A stretch of DNA of 64,000 nt from Gigantopelta aegis. Lineage: Eukaryota > Mollusca > Gastropoda > Neomphalida > Peltospiridae. Below the pieces are notes generated by a model that ran no database searches, was not told the DNA's origin, and was given only the letters and a program-made list of their open reading frames with translations. The stretch lies in contig NC_054706.1 in the NCBI RefSeq assembly GCF_016097555.1, positions 60,643,508 to 60,707,507 on the forward strand, in the 5' to 3' direction. This document shows, piece by piece, positions 24,341 through 35,396 of this stretch. Each line of letters starts with the position of its first letter. Position 1 is the stretch's first letter. The position numbers and the translations under genes were made by a program.

Positions 24341-24807
24341 CCATTACAGGCAGTTTCACTTAAGCCCCAAACGCATGCACCAAATTTACCCCCATGTGTA
24401 AATTTGCTCATGAGTAAATTTACTCACGTAAGTAGTTTTAGCAAAATTGCTAAGCGTTATCATGATATTAATGAAAGGTGAGCATTTGTTGAGACAATTT
24501 TTTAAAAATAATAATGGAAACGTAAAAGGAAAGAAAAGTTAGCCACATTCAGTGTCTGCTCAGCTTGGAGCTTGTGAACAATCGTCCCAATCCTCACCCC
24601 AACCGCCACCTCCCACAAACGGCCAAATTTGTTAAAAGATGGATATACCTATATTTGTCATGGTGAATTTCCCTCGTAGAATGCAGGAAAGTTCTTTTCA
24701 GGATATCTAATTTTGAAACATTTCTGCAGGAGCATGCCTCCCTCCCCCAACCCCCTCTAATTGATGTAAATGCGTTACCAAGGAAGTTATATCAGTTCAG
24801 CTAAATT

Positions 24808-24985
24808 TTAAATATAAAGTCCTACATAATCACTTGAAAATAAAACATAGGTACGATTTATATGATTGGATTGTATAGCTATTGTTTGTAAGTTGTTCTC
24901 TTTTTTCATTTTGATCAAACAATTAAATATTAAATTTAAATATAAAGTCCTACATAGTCACTTGAAAATAATACATAGGTACGAA
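24808..24985. repeat. 52-bp direct repeat
   Basis: TTTAAATATAAAGTCCTACA and the following CACTTGAAAATAA(A/T)ACATAGGTACGA occur twice, about 126 bp apart. Confidence 0.65.
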
Positions 24986-25348
24986 ATTTTGGTACATTTG
25001 TAACACAAAACTTATACGTCATGAAAAAAATGTATTTAAAAAGTGTTGAATTTACTAGCATTTATCATGAATAAATTTACTTATACGTATGTAGTTTTAA
25101 AACATTCAAACGTGTCCCGCAACAGTCCAGAGCCCCTGCAAAATATCCTGCACACATGCCTGCTGGTGCCTAGTGTCGTACACGCTTATTCATTCCAAGA
25201 ATTTATCTACTGACCCACCCATCCACACCTCCCCAAATAAATTCTACCATTGTCTCTGATGCTGCGGTTGGATTGAACCAGGAAAATAATGTATAGACAA
25301 TTTGAGTTAGTTTGTGGTAAGCGATCCGTTTATCTTTAAACCAAAGAA

Positions 25349-25738
25349 AGAAAGAAATGTTTTATTTAACGACGCACTCAACACATTTTATTTACGGATA
25401 TATGGCGTCAAACATATGGTTAAGGACCACACAGATTTTGAGAGGAAACCCGCTGTCGTCACTACATGGGCTACTCTTTCCGATTAGCAGCAAGGGATCT
25501 TTTATTTGCGCTTCCCACAGGCAGGATAGCACAAACCATGGCCTTTGTTGAACCAGTTATGGATCACTGGTCGGTGCAAGTGGTTTACCCCTACCCATTG
25601 AGTCTTGCGGAGCACTCACTCAAGGTTTGGAGTCGGTATCTGGATTAAAAATCCCATGCCTCGACTGGGATCCGAACCCAGTACCTACCAGCATGTAGAC
25701 CGATGGCCTACCACGACGCCACCGAGGCCGGTTCTCTG
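25349..25738 (-). mobile_element. SINE, tail A + body + head 3, with target duplication
   Basis: Tail A inverted, body, then a different tRNA-like head (minus strand: CCTCGGTGGCGTCGTGGTAG, B box GGGTTCGGATCCC). Flanked by AAACCAAAGAA at 25338-25348 and 25739-25749. Confidence 0.9.
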
Positions 25739-26039
25739 AAACCAAAGAAGAAATGGGTTCGTTTGCTACTTAATGAGCGGTCATCAACCATTGCACATGG
25801 AAGCTTACATGTTAGTGATGCTATAAAGTAAGTCATATTGACGAGTAGGTTGGTGAATGGCGATCATAATGATGATAAACTGGATCGCACGACTCCCAGG
25901 CCATCATATTCCATAGGTTAAATCTTCTCTGGGTTTTCTTTAATTATTAAATGTATGAAAATAACTGATGGAACAGCCATGATCAAGCATTTACACGTGC
26001 AGTTCTGTCTGGCTTGTGTTCTGCATTATTGATAACTAC

Positions 26040-26270
26040 TAGTCCCAAACACATGCACCAGTTTACTCATGTAAGTATATTTACTCATATAAGTAAATAT
26101 ACTCATGTGAGTATATATGTCATGCGAACGGATTTATTCACATTAGTAAAATTAATCCAGGAGTATATTTGCATCTAGTCCAGAGATCGTGCAAAAGTAG
26201 ATTTACTCATATGCAAATTTGCTCCATATGGAAATTAGTCATGCGAACCCTACAAAACTACACACACGTA
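26040..26270. repeat. Palindromic TTTACTCATGTAAG motif cluster
   Basis: TCCCAAACACATGCACCAGT followed by repeated ACTCAT(A/G)TGAGTA-type palindromes. A related block lies at 24355-24450 (CCCCAAACGCATGCACCAAA). Confidence 0.5.
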
Positions 26271-26454
26271 AGTATGTTACAATTCACTTGAGATTCTGAA
26301 GGTTATGTTGCACAGCTAATGAGGAAACATGAATTGGAGAAACAGGTCACAGTTGAAATGAAAGTAATGAACTAAAAAATTGAAGATGGAAATAGAAGAG
26401 CAACAAAAGAAAACCTGCATATAGTCCGTATGTGTGTTGTGTGTGTGTGTGTGT

Positions 26455-26588
<134 letters not shown>

Positions 26589-26762
26589 TATGTGCCCAGG
26601 GCAGCGTGTTTGAACTTTAATTGAATATAAGAATGAAAACAAGTTGAAATTTATTAATGAAATACATTCAAGCTAGTTTTTCTGCTGTGATATAACTTTA
26701 AAGTTTTACTCTTTGGTGGGGGGTTTTCTGTAGTTTATTTGTGTTGCCTTCGTTGTTAGAAA

Positions 26763-26870
26763 ATCATTAGCCATCAAAAGACATTGCAAAATGACTATAT
26801 AACCTTCAATCAAAATCATTAGCCATCAAAAGACATTACAAAATGTCTACCGATATATAACCTTCAACCA
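26763..26870. repeat. Tandem duplication, about 56-bp unit
   Basis: AAATCATTAGCCATCAAAAG and TATATAACCTTCAA(T/C)C appear twice back to back; the second unit has a 4-bp insertion. Confidence 0.75.
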
Positions 26871-26876
26871 AAAGAA

Positions 26877-27219
26877 GGAAGATATGTTTTATTTCACGAC
26901 GCACATTCACACATTTTAATTACGGCTGTATGGTGGCGGATATATGGATACGGCCCACAAACATAATGAGAGAAGAACTCAGCTGCCGCCGTGTCATGGG
27001 ATACTCTTTACGATTAGCAGCAAATGATCTTTTATATGCACCACCATACAGGCACGACAGACAAGAGAGTACATGCCACGAACTTTGTTAATTGGAATGT
27101 ACCAATTATGGAGCATTGGCTGGAATGAGAAAACACCCAATGGGCCTATCGACGGGAGTCGAATCTTTACCGATCGCGTATCAGGTGACCGCCTTACCAC
27201 TGGGCTATGACCAGCCCCC
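26877..27219 (-). mobile_element. Old full-length SINE, tail A + head 1
   Basis: GATATGTTTTATTTCACGAC ... GATCTTTTATATGCACCA ... CACCCAATGGGCCTATCGAC ... ACCACTGGGCTATGACC. More diverged than other copies. Confidence 0.82.
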
Positions 27220-27392
27220 TTACCTTGTTAAAACAAAACAAAAGCAACACCAAGAACAAAATTATATAAAAAATAATTTAGAAAAAGAAAAACGTAGCAG
27301 TTATCAGCAAAGGAACGTTTTGGCACTTTATCTCAACAGGACATCACATACTACGACTCTTCATATACTCGGAAAGTCTATTTAATAAACTA

Positions 27393-27470
27393 CAGTCAAA
27401 CCTGTCTTAAGCGGTCACACAAGGGAGTAGATAAAATTGGCCGCTTAAACAGGTGTCCGTTGATTACAGG
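27393..27470 (+). mobile_element. pogo/Tc1-type terminal fragment
   Basis: TA followed by CAGTCAAACCTGTCTTAAGC and a second AATTGGCCGCTTAAACAGGT, typical of pogo-like ends. No matching right end was seen. Confidence 0.5.
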
Positions 27471-27587
27471 TTGGCACATATAAGGGTCTTTAAACAATTT
27501 GTTGTTTCTTGTTTTACCGTATACATGTACTGCTAATTAACGGATGTGTGCTTCACAATCGACTATAAATCACAAATATCATGTCAC

Positions 27588-27765
27588 AAAAACATCTAGT
27601 TATACCGAAAATGAGCCATGAAAGGTACTATTTTCTAAAGTTAATACTTTGAGGTAGGGGTTGTAGTACCTATATGTATGGGTCATAGTTTGGTTGATAT
27701 ATTCATAGTGTTTTTAAACACAAACGTTAACATGGTCGCCAATGGGATTTTATTTGGTATAGGTC
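27588..27765 (+). mobile_element. MITE family GGTWGTACTATACC, partial copy 3
   Basis: Matches the right half of 13140-13587: CATCTAGTTATACC, GGTAGGGGTTGTAGTACC, TTTTAAACACAAACGTTAAC. Confidence 0.75.
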
Positions 27766-27810
27766 GCCCTCAAGACTGTGTCAAGAAATCAATTTCCTGT
27801 TAAGAAAAGT

Positions 27811-28018
27811 TAAAGTTTGTTTTGTTTAACGACACCACTATACAGTACAGTGATTTATTAAACATCAGCTAATGGATGTCAAACAGTCGGTAATTGCGAC
27901 ATATATTCTTAGAGAGGAAACCCACTACATTCCCCCATTATATGCACTATCCCACAAACAGAATAACACATACCACGGCCTTTGATGTACCAGTTGTGGT
28001 GCATTGGCTGGAACGAAT
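27811..28018 (-). mobile_element. SINE fragment, tail B + body
   Basis: AAAGTTTGTTTTGTTTAACG ... GAGAGGAAACCCACTACAT ... GTACCAGTTGTGGTGCATTG. Head missing. Confidence 0.8.
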
Positions 28019-28269
28019 TCCTGTTAAGAACGTCAGCTGTCCTCTTAAAAGTAATCCAATAATAATAATAATCGAAGATGTGAAAAGTCTGTTTTTCTTT
28101 TTCACGTCACAGGAAACAAGAAGCTCAGTGGTAGAAAGTCCTCTTGAATCGATTTACCCCCGAGTCCTTGATGGATAAATTGGGTTCTTTCTGTTTCGAA
28201 TCAATGCTCCGCGATTTATCAAATACCGTATTTCATTTCTATCGTATTAAAGGCTCTGATGTATATGAT

Positions 28270-28589
28270 TGAAAGTTTGCTTCTTTAACCACACTATTAC
28301 AGCACTATAATTAATCATCGGCTATTGGATGTCACACATTTGGTAATTCTGACACGTAGTCATCAGAGGAAATCCGCTACATTTTTTTTTCTAATGCTGC
28401 AAGGGATATTTTTAATGCACTTTCCCACAGACAGGTAGCACATAAAACGGCCTTTGACCAGTTGTGGTACACTGGTTGGAACGAGAAGAAAAAAAACCCA
28501 ATCAGCTGAATGGATCCACCGAGGTGGTTCGATCCTGCGACGCAAGTACCTTAAGCGAACACTCAACCGACTGACCTAAATCTCGCACC
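28270..28589 (-). mobile_element. SINE, tail B + body + head 2
   Basis: Inverted tail B, body, then GGATCCACCGAGGTGGTTCG and ACCGACTGACCTAAATCTCG, which is head 2 read backwards. Confidence 0.83.
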
Positions 28590-28918
28590 ATATATAATAG
28601 AAGACAGGCGAAATTAGATCATGCGCTGAGATAAAATACAAATCTATGTAATCTAGTTGAGTATGAAGATCACTTTTCTTTTTGTTTTGCTCTTATGAGC
28701 TATTATTGGGGTTTGTTGGATAACACTTTTAGAATTGGCTTCGAATCTTTATTGGTTATTCAAGCTTCTATTTTGTATTTGGACGCTCACACAAAATGGC
28801 ACAATTTACCTTTAAACTTTTCGGCTAGCTCATCTAAGTTATTAATAACTATTGTTTATTTGGTCTTTTTTTGTTTTTGGGTGTTTGTTTTGATTTTTTC
28901 TATTTATTTTGTTATGTA

Positions 28919-28919
<1 letters not shown>
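28590..28919. other. Intergenic, nothing recognised
   Basis: AT-rich; open frame over it ends in the GT microsatellite and has no family resemblance. Confidence 0.4.

Positions 28920-28920
<1 letters not shown>

Positions 28921-28982
<62 letters not shown>
28921..28982. repeat. (GT)n microsatellite
   Basis: About 62 bp. From 28983 to 29599 nothing else is recognised. Confidence 0.95.
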
Positions 28983-28984
<2 letters not shown>

Positions 28985-29599
28985 AATTAGCCACTACCTA
29001 AACGAAATTTAAAGCCATAACTCGAAATCCCCCCCTCCCTTTCATGGACATAACTCTGGCGAAGTCATAGGTTGTGTCCACGACAGGCATGCTTGAACAG
29101 TTATCTGATGGAAGCATGTCAAAATTTACCCACACCCATACACAAATTAGCATTTTGTAATGATAAAGAGTTGTACTTAACACAATGCTGTGGACGAGGT
29201 ATTTTGCTATAACCCGAGCTGTGACATCGTAGATCTAAGTTTGCAGACATTTGGTTGATCCGAATCTTTAATATATATTTTTTTAATTCTGTATTTTACC
29301 TTTAAGTAATTGATTACATGGTGGAAATATTTTGTTGAAGTAGAAAACAACAGGTGTATTATCCCACTCTCCTGTTTCAAGTTTTTAGTTTTTGTGGAAT
29401 TTCAATTAAAATGTTTGAAAACCTGCCATTGGCATCGTAAATGTGTACCCATTTTGTTAAAATAAAAAGGTATGTTCTTGGTCTGTTAGAGGTCATATTA
29501 TTTTTACAAAGAACTCATTTTAACATTTGGGAAACAATTACACAAATCATACCTCAGACGTACGACATTAAGCACCATGCTGGAGTCTGACGGACTCTA

Positions 29600-29792
29600 G
29601 TCCCAGGCCCGCAGCCAGCTGTAGGCCCATTGACTTATTTCTTGTTCCAGCCAGTGCACCACGACTGGTAGATCAAAGGCCATGGTATGTGGTATCCTGT
29701 CTGTGAGATGGTGCATATAAAAGATCCCTTACTGCTGATCGAAAAAAGAGTAGCCCATGAAGTGGCGACAGCGGGTTTCCTCTCTCAATATA
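29600..29792 (+). mobile_element. SINE fragment, body + tail A
   Basis: GCCAGTGCACCACGACTGG ... AAAAGATCCCTTACTGCTGA ... GAAGTGGCGACAGCGGG. Confidence 0.82.
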
Positions 29793-30257
29793 TTTTTTTA
29801 AGTGGACCACAACTTTTGCGGGAGGGTTATGACGACCCACCCACCCCTAAATACGAGCCTGAACTGTCCATACTCTTACTTTATTTAGTAAGCGAAACGA
29901 ATGTTTAACGACACCCCAGCACGAACGTAAAACATCGCCTATTTTGTTCCGTTGTTCTAGTCTTTATGAATATATACATATTTTTTTAATCTGGCTTGTA
30001 ATGTAGGTGCCCATTTTAAACGTCGTCCTCCACCACCCACCCATGGAAAAAATCATCCTTGGAACTGAATATACGTACATGGGAATGATGAAAAGAAAAG
30101 AAGCAATAATAGGTACCGTGTACTTGCCCAAGCCAATATTTAATGGTATAGTGGTGTGATAAAGATCACATATGCGATATTCCATATACCAGTAGTGGAG
30201 CAATGGTTGGAATAGAGAATGCATCATGTTTTCTGGAGTTTGGCCGTATCATTCTTA

Positions 30258-30911
30258 TTAAAGGGACATACCCTAGTTTTTAAAGGCATACTGTCACAGA
30301 TTTAAGAACTTTATTTCTATAAAAATGGATAATAAATGAAAATTACATTAATATTTGGAAACCAAATCTATCTATCGCATCACCGTAACTGAACCACGAT
30401 GGAGTAAAATCCATGTCAACCCTGTTGACAATAATAGTTTTTGAATTATAGACCATTGCCATAATTCAATTATTTTTACGAAATATCGTTAATAAATGGA
30501 GTATCGTGGCTACGTAGACGACTGAATAAAGTACATTTAGAGACAAGTCAAATTTATATATTTTTAGGTGATACTTTGTTAGGCTATTTAATAGGTCAGT
30601 AGTCTGTGCCAATATGCCTTTAAACACTAACGCATATTTTTGACTATTATAACCGTATTTCCGTACATTCGAAGTGTTTTTGGTCATCCTGGTGTTTTTA
30701 TTATCACAAAATGCATTTCTCATATTTTTAAAAAGGCACGTGCGTCTGACAAGTAACAGTTATGGAGTCGAGGTTTAGTCTATTCACCATTTCAAAGTCA
30801 CAGACTCATGTTTCACTCAATTGTAACTTTATCCAAATGTGTTACAGGTTTGTAGATTAACTAAACTTAGTGTGCATTTTCATGGGCTGAAACTAGGGTC
30901 TGTCCCTTTAA
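30258..30911. mobile_element. Kolobok/T2-like TTAA element
   Basis: TTAA flanks; ends AGGGACATACCCTAGTTT at left and AGGGACAGACCCTAGTTT inverted at right. 646-bp core, no transposase frame. Confidence 0.8.
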
Positions 30912-30961
30912 TGCACGTGTAACACAGGGGCGGATCCAGGATTTTGTAATGGGGGAGGTAC

Positions 30962-31244
30962 ACTAAAGTTTATTTAGTTTTTGGACACCACTACACTTGT
31001 TTTATTAATCATCGGCTACTGGATATTAAACATTTAGTAATTTTGACAAATAATCTTAGAGAGGAAACCCGCTACATTTTCCCCATTAGTAGCATGTGCT
31101 CTTTACGATCCCACAACATACCACGGCCTTTGATATACCAGTCGTGGTACATTGTCAAGGAACGAGAAATAGTCCAATAGGTCCACTGACGGGGATCGAT
31201 CCTAGACCGACCGCGTATCTTTACAACATGGCTACGTCCCACTC
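30962..31244 (-). mobile_element. SINE, tail B + body + head 1
   Basis: GGACACCACTACACTTG ... GAGGAAACCCGCTACATTTT ... GACGGGGATCGATCCTAGAC ... GGCTACGTCCC. Confidence 0.83.
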
Positions 31245-31669
31245 CACGGGCAGGTACACATACAGAATGTAAACTGTATACTAAAAATGGACGCGATGCT
31301 GTTTGAATTTTAATTCTCCAAGTGGCTTCATCAAGGGGGAAACTGGGAGAAGCTTTAAATTATTTAGGATGTGGATTATGAACGTTGGTCGTTTCTCGAA
31401 ATGCGGAGCACACAAATAAATATACTGTTTTTCCTAGATCAATTTTGAGTTAGGAAAAATTTTCTTATTAATTACTGCCTTCACAAATGTTTTGTAGCAA
31501 CCCAGTCTGTATAGGTTTTTTTATTTCAACATACAAAAATCAATACACTGAAATCGTCCCTATCATTCTTGAACTATAAACCTGTGTTAGACCATTTGAG
31601 ATGATTTCAGTCAGATTGCATATAAAATGAATCAATTAATGTTTAATAATAAGGTTTATTTTGTCTATT
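31245..31669. other. Intergenic, nothing recognised
   Basis: No repeat or gene seen. Confidence 0.35.
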
Positions 31670-31951
31670 AGAAAGAAAGAAATGTTTTATTTAACGACGC
31701 ACTCAACACATGGTTAAGGACCACACATATTGAGAGGAGAAACCCGCTGTCGCCACTTCATGGGATACTCTTTTCAATTAGCATCAAGGGATCTTTTATA
31801 TGCACCATCCCACAGACAGGATAGTACATACCACGGCCTTTGTTACACCAGTTGTGGAGCACTGGCTGGATCGAGAAATAGCCCAATGGGTCCACCGACG
31901 GGGATCAATCCTGGACCCGCCACGCATCACCACTGGGCTACGTCCCCTCCA
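31670..31951 (-). mobile_element. SINE, shortened tail A + head 1
   Basis: GAAATGTTTTATTTAACGAC ... GTCGCCACTTCATGGGATAC ... CACCGACGGGGATCAATCC ... CACTGGGCTACGTCCCC. Confidence 0.85.
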
Positions 31952-31975
31952 CCCCCCCCCCCCCCCCCCCCCCCC
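31952..31975. repeat. Poly-C run
   Basis: About 24 C at the head end of the preceding SINE. Confidence 0.9.
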
Positions 31976-32565
31976 AACTGGCTATTGGATTCAGTCACTG
32001 TTTAATGACAACACTCCATCTCAAAAATTTTTTAAAAAAATTGACATCCAATGTCAATCTTGTATATATCCTACATTACTTCCAACATATTTCGTCTCAC
32101 ATAAAAGGTCAGAACAAAACTTTACCAAATTTTAACTTCTGGTTTTTTTGTTTTTTTTAGCAAATAACGAATGCAACTTGTGTTAATATGTATATGTACA
32201 CTTACCAGTTAAAAATAATATAAAATTTGCAAACAGATATTTTAAAAGTTTATTTCAATTGGTTTGTTTTTTTACAAAAATACTACTGTTAGTCTCATGT
32301 ATAAAAAATAAGAATGTATATATAATTATAAAACCTTGGCTGCACTGTAAACAAATACAGTTCAGTCAGTGTATTTCACAAACAATAGGTTGTGTGATAC
32401 TCAGACTCTTACCACACAATTTCCCCTCACCACATTAATAGTCTTCCTGACTTAATGTATAACCATTGGCATAGTGAGAATTTGATGTTGTCTAGGAGTC
32501 GTGGCATGGAACCACAAATATAAACAGTGTTGTGGAAAATGGTATAATGGGGGAGGGGGGGTATG

Positions 32566-32665
32566 GCCCTGATGGCTATGCTAACCAGTAACATCAACCT
32601 CCTTCGATTTGAACCAGGGACTCTCTGTGTCAGAGTCAACTGCTCTACCAACTGGGCTACATGTA
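32566..32665 (-). mobile_element. tRNA-like SINE head
   Basis: Minus strand: TGTAGCCCAGTTGGTAGAGC then B box CCTGGTTCAAATC. Downstream sequence is not tRNA-like. A second CAGGGACT-type block lies near 32888. Confidence 0.55.
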
Positions 32666-32982
32666 ACAGACATTCCTACTAGCTACTGCCAGGAGGAGCA
32701 CCTCAAGCAAATACTGCTACATACCACACACCCCATCAAGTAAAGCGGTGTCCTCGAAATGTAAGCTATGGTCAAATCAAATTTTACAGGTTCAATCTGG
32801 GTTACAGTTATATTCTGGTAACCCCTCCCAAAGTCTCTCCTTGGCTCCAAATTACCGTAAAAGACAAGTCAATCTCCATTGAAACGATTTGAACCAGGGA
32901 CTGTCTGTGAGAAATTACCATCAGATTGTGGTCATAGCAGCACTTTATACCACTGTACTACAACCATTTTATTTAATGATGT

Positions 32983-33007
32983 GGGGGGGGGGGGGGGGGG
33001 GGGGGGG
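32983..33007. repeat. Poly-G run
   Basis: About 25 G directly before a SINE head, mirroring the poly-C at the head of the 31670 copy. Confidence 0.9.
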
Positions 33008-33332
33008 AAAGACATAGCCCAGTGGTAATGTGCCCGCTTGATGCATGGTCAGTTTGGGATTGATCCCCATCAGTGGGCCCATTGGGCTGTTTCTCACTCC
33101 AGCCAAAGCACCACGACTGGTACATCAAAGGCTGTGGTATATGCTATCCTGTCTATGGGATAGTGTATATAAAGGATCCCTTGCTGCCAATTGAAAAAGA
33201 GTAGCCCATGAAGTGGCGACAGCGGGTTTCCTCTCTCTATATCTGTGTGGTCCTTAACCATACGCCCGACGCCATATAACTGTAAATGAAATGTGTTAAG
33301 TGCGTCGTTAAATAAAACATTTCCTTCCTTAA
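33008..33332 (+). mobile_element. Full-length SINE, head 1 + tail A
   Basis: ACATAGCCCAGTGGTAATG, GGGATTGATCCCCATC, body, tail A to GTGCGTCGTTAAATAAAAC and TTCC repeats. Confidence 0.9.
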
Positions 33333-33567
33333 TGATGTGCATATCCCAAGAATAGCACAAGATCGTCTCCATCACCAGCAAATATTCTATACAAGAATGA
33401 GTATGAACTCATTTCAGTGAACAATGCCAGCATCCACGGTACATCTGTTAACTACCACCACCACTGTGACTGATAATTTCAATTCAGTGAAGACCAGTCT
33501 CCCTACAAACTACACGTACATGATGACGTGCCTCCACTATGTGCTAATTTTGACTGTGTACATAAAT

Positions 33568-33883
33568 CAGGGGTGCAGAAAGTACTCGCCCGCTCACCAA
33601 ATGCGAGTAAAAATTCTGACGGACGAGTTAAAAAATGCAAATACCAGTCCGACGGACAATCTGATTTTGTTTGCCACGTGATGTTTATTACTTACCAGGT
33701 GTTCTTAATGTTTTGTCATTACCGGTATATCTATGTATATCATTTGAAGTGAAGACATTGTATATTATAATATTATTAATAATATATTATTCTATAGACT
33801 AGTAGAAATTATTGTAGCCTAGTAAATTTTAGTTGGTTCTGGTCCAGCGGGCTAGTGAAACATGTTCCATTTCTGTACTCCTG
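33568..33883 (+). mobile_element. CAGGGGTGCAGAAA element, copy A
   Basis: Starts CAGGGGTGCAGAAAGTACTC and ends TTTCTGTACTCCTG. Internal GTTCTTAATGTTTTGTCA and TAGTTGGTTCTGGTCC are shared with copies at 41388 and 42679. Confidence 0.75.
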
Positions 33884-34132
33884 AAAATGGTTTAAAGAAA
33901 AAAACTGTATTTAAAATTTGAGGTGACAGGATTACAAAATATGTAATCTAATACGCACCTTATTTGGTTTTAGTATTATACTTAGCAGTCTAAAATTGTC
34001 CTCTGAAATCAGTATAATATACCTATGCACAGGAGCGAATATTTAAAAATATTAGATAACTGGTACTCTATGAGTAACCTAATCCTTACATATTTCACTA
34101 TGGTCCTGAGCCCCGTTCCACATCATTATAAG

Positions 34133-34430
34133 ATCTCCTCAGTGGTATAGAGGTTATGATATCGGACTTGAGGCGAGTAGGTACTGGGTTCGTATCCCAC
34201 GAGGCAATGGGTGGTTTTTCATTCCAGTACCAGCTCTAACTTAGTGAGTGCACTGCTAGGCTCTGTGGGCATGTGTAAGGCCACATACACACAGTTTCAC
34301 CCACTTCAACAATGTGGTTATGATTATGGGTATGAACCCCACATGGCAATGATTACCCAGCATACCCTGCAAGCTCGGACGATAACAAGAGCTCAACTGA
34401 CAGCAAGCATAGAGCACGACCCTGTCAAGT
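34133..34430 (+). mobile_element. SINE of a separate tRNA-like type
   Basis: CTCAGTGGTATAGAGGTTAT and B box GGGTTCGTATCCC, then GGTTTTTCATTCCAGTACC. It lacks the shared body of the other SINEs. A head resembling it occurs in the copy at 25349. Confidence 0.55.
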
Positions 34431-34495
34431 AGTCCCACACCAAAATGGAAATATTGCAGCTTGACCATTCATTTCAACATCATCCAAGTTCATAA

Positions 34496-34822
34496 GGGGC
34501 GGGACGTAGCCCAGTGGTAAAGTGCTTGCTCAATGCACGGTCGGTTTAGGATCGATCCCCGTCCGTGGCCCTATTTAGCTATTTCTCATTCCAGCCAGTG
34601 CTCCACAACTGGTGTAACAAAGGCAGTGGTATGTACTATCTTGTCTGTGGGATGGTGCATATAAAAGATCCCTTGCTGCTAATCGAAAAGAGTAGCCCAT
34701 GAAGTGGCGACAGCGGGTTTCCTCTCTCTATATCGGTGTGGTTCTTAACCATATGTCAGACGCCATATAACCGTAATTAAATGTGTTGAGTGTGTCATTA
34801 AATAAAACATTATCCTTCCTTC
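34496..34822 (+). mobile_element. Full-length SINE, head 1 + tail A
   Basis: GGGACGTAGCCCAGTGGTAA, GGATCGATCCCCGTCC, body, tail A to GTCATTAAATAAAAC and TTCC. Confidence 0.9.
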
Positions 34823-35116
34823 CACGTACTGTATATAATATTTATAGCATTAAAAAAAAAATGTCCTTGGTTTGTTTGTTGTGTGTTTTAAAAGAAAATA
34901 AGATCTCTTCATGAAACGGGGCCCTGAACAACACTGGTATTTCAATTGTATTGTAAACAAACTGGTTCAGCAATGAGAAGTATTTTTCAATTTGACTACT
35001 GTGCCGTGTCCAAAATTAAGTCTAAAACTTTTTTTGAACACAGTACAGGGCATCCACGAATAAAGTTCCTGTGATACACAATTCATCATGTTACTTATTG
35101 GCAGTTTACATAAAAT

Positions 35117-35122
35117 TTTAAT
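35117..35122 (-). other. Candidate poly(A) signal for NTHL1
   Basis: ATTAAA on the minus strand about 80 bp past the stop codon. Confidence 0.4.
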
Positions 35123-35200
35123 TTGTGTAACTGATCCACAGACAGAATGAAGCTTCACCTAAAATACTGTTGCCTGCACATTCATGTGGATATGGATAGT

Positions 35201-35396
35201 TCATGTAAAGTCTTCTGTTTTAGGCTCTAGCTTCACTGAGAACTTCTTGTCTTCAGCTGGTAATCTCCCTTTGAACTGACTCCTGCCGAATGGGCAGATC
35301 GTCAGATTAAGGCAGCCGTCACATCTAGGGTGGACAGAAAGACAGCGCTGTTGACCAAAACCAACAAGAAGGTGGTTAATGTCTTGCCAGTGTTCT
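35201..35396 (-). CDS. NTHL1: NTHL1 exon 4: iron-sulfur cluster loop and C-terminus
   Basis: Acceptor TAATCTTCCAG|AGAACA. Codes for [16 protein letters not shown] and the four cluster cysteines, then a tail of about 30 residues beyond the last cysteine ending [11 protein letters not shown]. The stop is TGA at 35201-35203. The tail adds another VKxE motif. Confidence 0.93.

Larger units (their letters stand above)
34096..34930. repeat. Inverted ends around two SINEs
   Basis: TCCTGAGCCCCGTTCCAC ... AAGATCTC near 34096-34138 is matched inversely by AAGATCTCTTCATGAAAC GGGGCCCTGA at about 34902-34930. Possibly one element split by the two SINEs inside. Confidence 0.4.

Noticed and set aside
31730-32135. 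Frames of 91 and 111 residues
   Set aside because: They translate a SINE and a poly-C run (the proline stretch).
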